From assembly GCA_017992575.1 (NCBI GenBank), contig JAGOOJ010000006.1:1-22160 (forward strand): a DNA stretch of 22,160 bases, read 5' to 3'. The translations under genes and the position numbers were made by a program. This DNA comes from Candidatus Moraniibacteriota bacterium (lineage in GTDB: Bacteria; Patescibacteriota; Minisyncoccia; Moranbacterales; UBA1568). This document shows, one piece after another, positions 21,427 through 22,160 of this stretch (positions are counted from its first letter, which is position 1; each line of letters opens with the position of its first letter). The notes beneath the pieces are model-generated. The model was not told the DNA's origin. It saw nothing but the letters and a program-made list of their open reading frames with translations, and made no database searches.

Positions 21427-21618
21427 ATGAGTATACATCAGTGTTGTGGAGGGAAAAGTTGTGGTGAAAAGAAGGGTGGAATGGCATGTTGTTCAAAACG
21501 ATTCTTTTTGGGAATACAAATCGTTTTACTTACTTTGATTGCCGTTGGGTTTGGGTTGCTTATGACGCAGGATCTCTGGGTGCCGAAAGTGGTTGACTAC
21601 ATCATTGCTCACGAATGA
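21427..21618 (+). CDS. small Cys-rich membrane protein
   Basis: Encodes 63 residues from ATG 21427, with GAGG immediately ahead. The N-terminus has five Cys (HQCCGGKSCGEKKGGMACC), followed by one membrane helix (about residues 26-47) and a short tail. The Cys cluster faces the cytoplasm by the positive-inside rule and could hold a metal or be modified. It is 20 bases downstream of the TfoX-like gene. No family recognised. Confidence 0.65.
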   Translation: MSIHQCCGGKSCGEKKGGMACCSKRFFLGIQIVLLTLIAVGFGLLMTQDLWVPKVVDYIIAHE

Positions 21619-21630
21619 AAGTAACCAATG

Positions 21631-21657
21631 AAAAACCCGGGCACGTGAGTGCTCGGG
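21631..21657. terminator. hairpin between the Cys-rich gene and paralogue B, probably two-way
   Basis: AAAAA then CCCGGGCAC-GTGA-GTGCTCGGG. The T-run lies on the minus strand, serving paralogue B; the G-T pair favours the plus-strand fold. A second hairpin, GCCCTG-GTTT-CAGGGC (21668-21683), separates it from the paralogue B stop. Confidence 0.65.
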
Positions 21658-21694
21658 TGGTTAGTGCGCCCTGGTTTCAGGGCTAGCCGAAGCG

Positions 21695-22159
21695 TCAGGC
21701 TGTCTGAAGTTCCGGCAGGAGGCAGTTCCGCAGTTCGAGGATGCGTTCGCTCCAGGTGTCGGCCCAGTTGACGAAGCTCTCGTCATGCATGGTTGCGGCC
21801 ATCAGAGCATCGCTGTCGAGTGCCGAATGAAGCATGATGAGTGCCCGGCGCAGGAAGGGCTCGGGAGACTGGGCCGTGAGCGATTCCCGGCGCGCCCAAG
21901 CAACTTCGATGACTTCAGTGACGTTGCGTCCCGTTGCCAGATGTTCCCCATAGTTGGGCTGGAGTACCAGCTCGACCGCGACCCGGTCGCCGAGCAGGGC
22001 CCTCAGGGCCTGATGCTTGGTATCGGGAGACGTCGCCTGCTTCACCGCGTCGTTCCCGACGTAGACGCAGATCTCGTTCTTCATGGCCGGGGTCACGGTG
22101 TACGTGGGGCGACCCGTCCGGTCCATGAACAGCAGGAGCAGTAGGGCGATGTCGCAGTG
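21695..22159 (-). CDS. unrecognised protein, paralogue B (5' end outside window)
   Basis: The minus-strand frame is open to the window edge, so the start is out of view; an internal ATG at 22126 is not necessarily the start, because the upstream codons (DIALLLLLF) continue the alignment with paralogue A (KMALFLLYCAVL). Shared blocks in order are LVLQPNYG, GRNVTEVIEVA, SPEPFLRRALIMLHSALD and a C-terminal Trp-Arg stretch (WADTWSERILELRN). No known catalytic motif. It is G/C-rich at third positions and its 3' side is arranged like that of paralogue A: stop, small hairpin, terminator with T-run. Confidence 0.75.
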   Translation of the reverse strand, partial: HCDIALLLLLFMDRTGRPTYTVTPAMKNEICVYVGNDAVKQATSPDTKHQALRALLGDRVAVELVLQPNYGEHLATGRNVTEVIEVAWARRESLTAQSPEPFLRRALIMLHSALDSDALMAATMHDESFVNWADTWSERILELRNCLLPELQTA

Positions 22160-22160
22160 C

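Noticed and set aside
21785..22144. plus-strand frame opposite paralogue B
   Set aside because: Same reasoning: a shadow of the conserved minus-strand frame, with low-complexity Arg/Gly content.

Overview
The window looks like part of a Candidate Phyla Radiation (Patescibacteria, probably Parcubacteria-like) genome. This is inferred, with no marker gene in view. The evidence is a PIF1-type helicase tail with a Myb-like C-terminus, a solitary PemK toxin with the lineage-typical N-terminal extension, a DUF6498 membrane protein, tiny unknown proteins, close packing, and many unit-leading genes without a Shine-Dalgarno. Those genes sit 25-37 bases behind an extended -10 element (TGnTATACT). No rRNA, tRNA, IS element or CRISPR array was seen.

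Layout. 1-4545: a run of plus-strand genes: the 3' end of a PIF1-like helicase, an HEVMH putative zinc peptidase, a YdjM-like membrane hydrolase, a two-helix membrane protein, a DUF4105 (Lnb N-terminal-like) protein, a 55-residue basic protein, a DUF6498 membrane protein and a 2H phosphoesterase. 4546-6860: a PurM homologue converging on a MaoC-like hydratase. 6861-10909: an exported 1149-residue protein (beta-helix, LCAT-like lipase, Ig-like domain) with a small membrane protein behind it. 10910-14560: a PemK/MazF toxin with a palindromic operator candidate, a short minus-strand transcription unit that may be a small RNA, a GFA-family zinc protein, and an AT-rich pair (DUF2075 helicase and DUF2726 nuclease-like protein). 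14561-17460: an unknown 361-residue protein, a DUF1801 protein, a Nudix hydrolase, a 27-residue membrane peptide and an unknown 100-residue protein. 17461-22160: a short TspO-like protein, a DEDDh exonuclease, a zinc-ribbon protein, a YjdF/DUF2238 protein, a TfoX N-terminal protein, a Cys-rich membrane peptide, an unknown GC-rich protein, and two minus-strand paralogues of an unrecognised family, the second cut by the window end.

Two gene architectures are interleaved. The ordinary genes have short leaders lacking a Shine-Dalgarno, or are operon-internal. A second set (purM-like, maoC-like, the 361-, 100- and 102-residue unknowns and the paralogue pair) looks mostly monocistronic, with G/C-rich third codon positions, clear Shine-Dalgarno sites where the start is visible, longer leaders that often can fold, and hairpin terminators. 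The clearest new candidates are the compact minus-strand RNA unit at 11404-11492, the paralogue pair, and the toxin plus helicase/nuclease cluster, which could be a defence locus. All functions come from motif recognition by eye; no database search was run.
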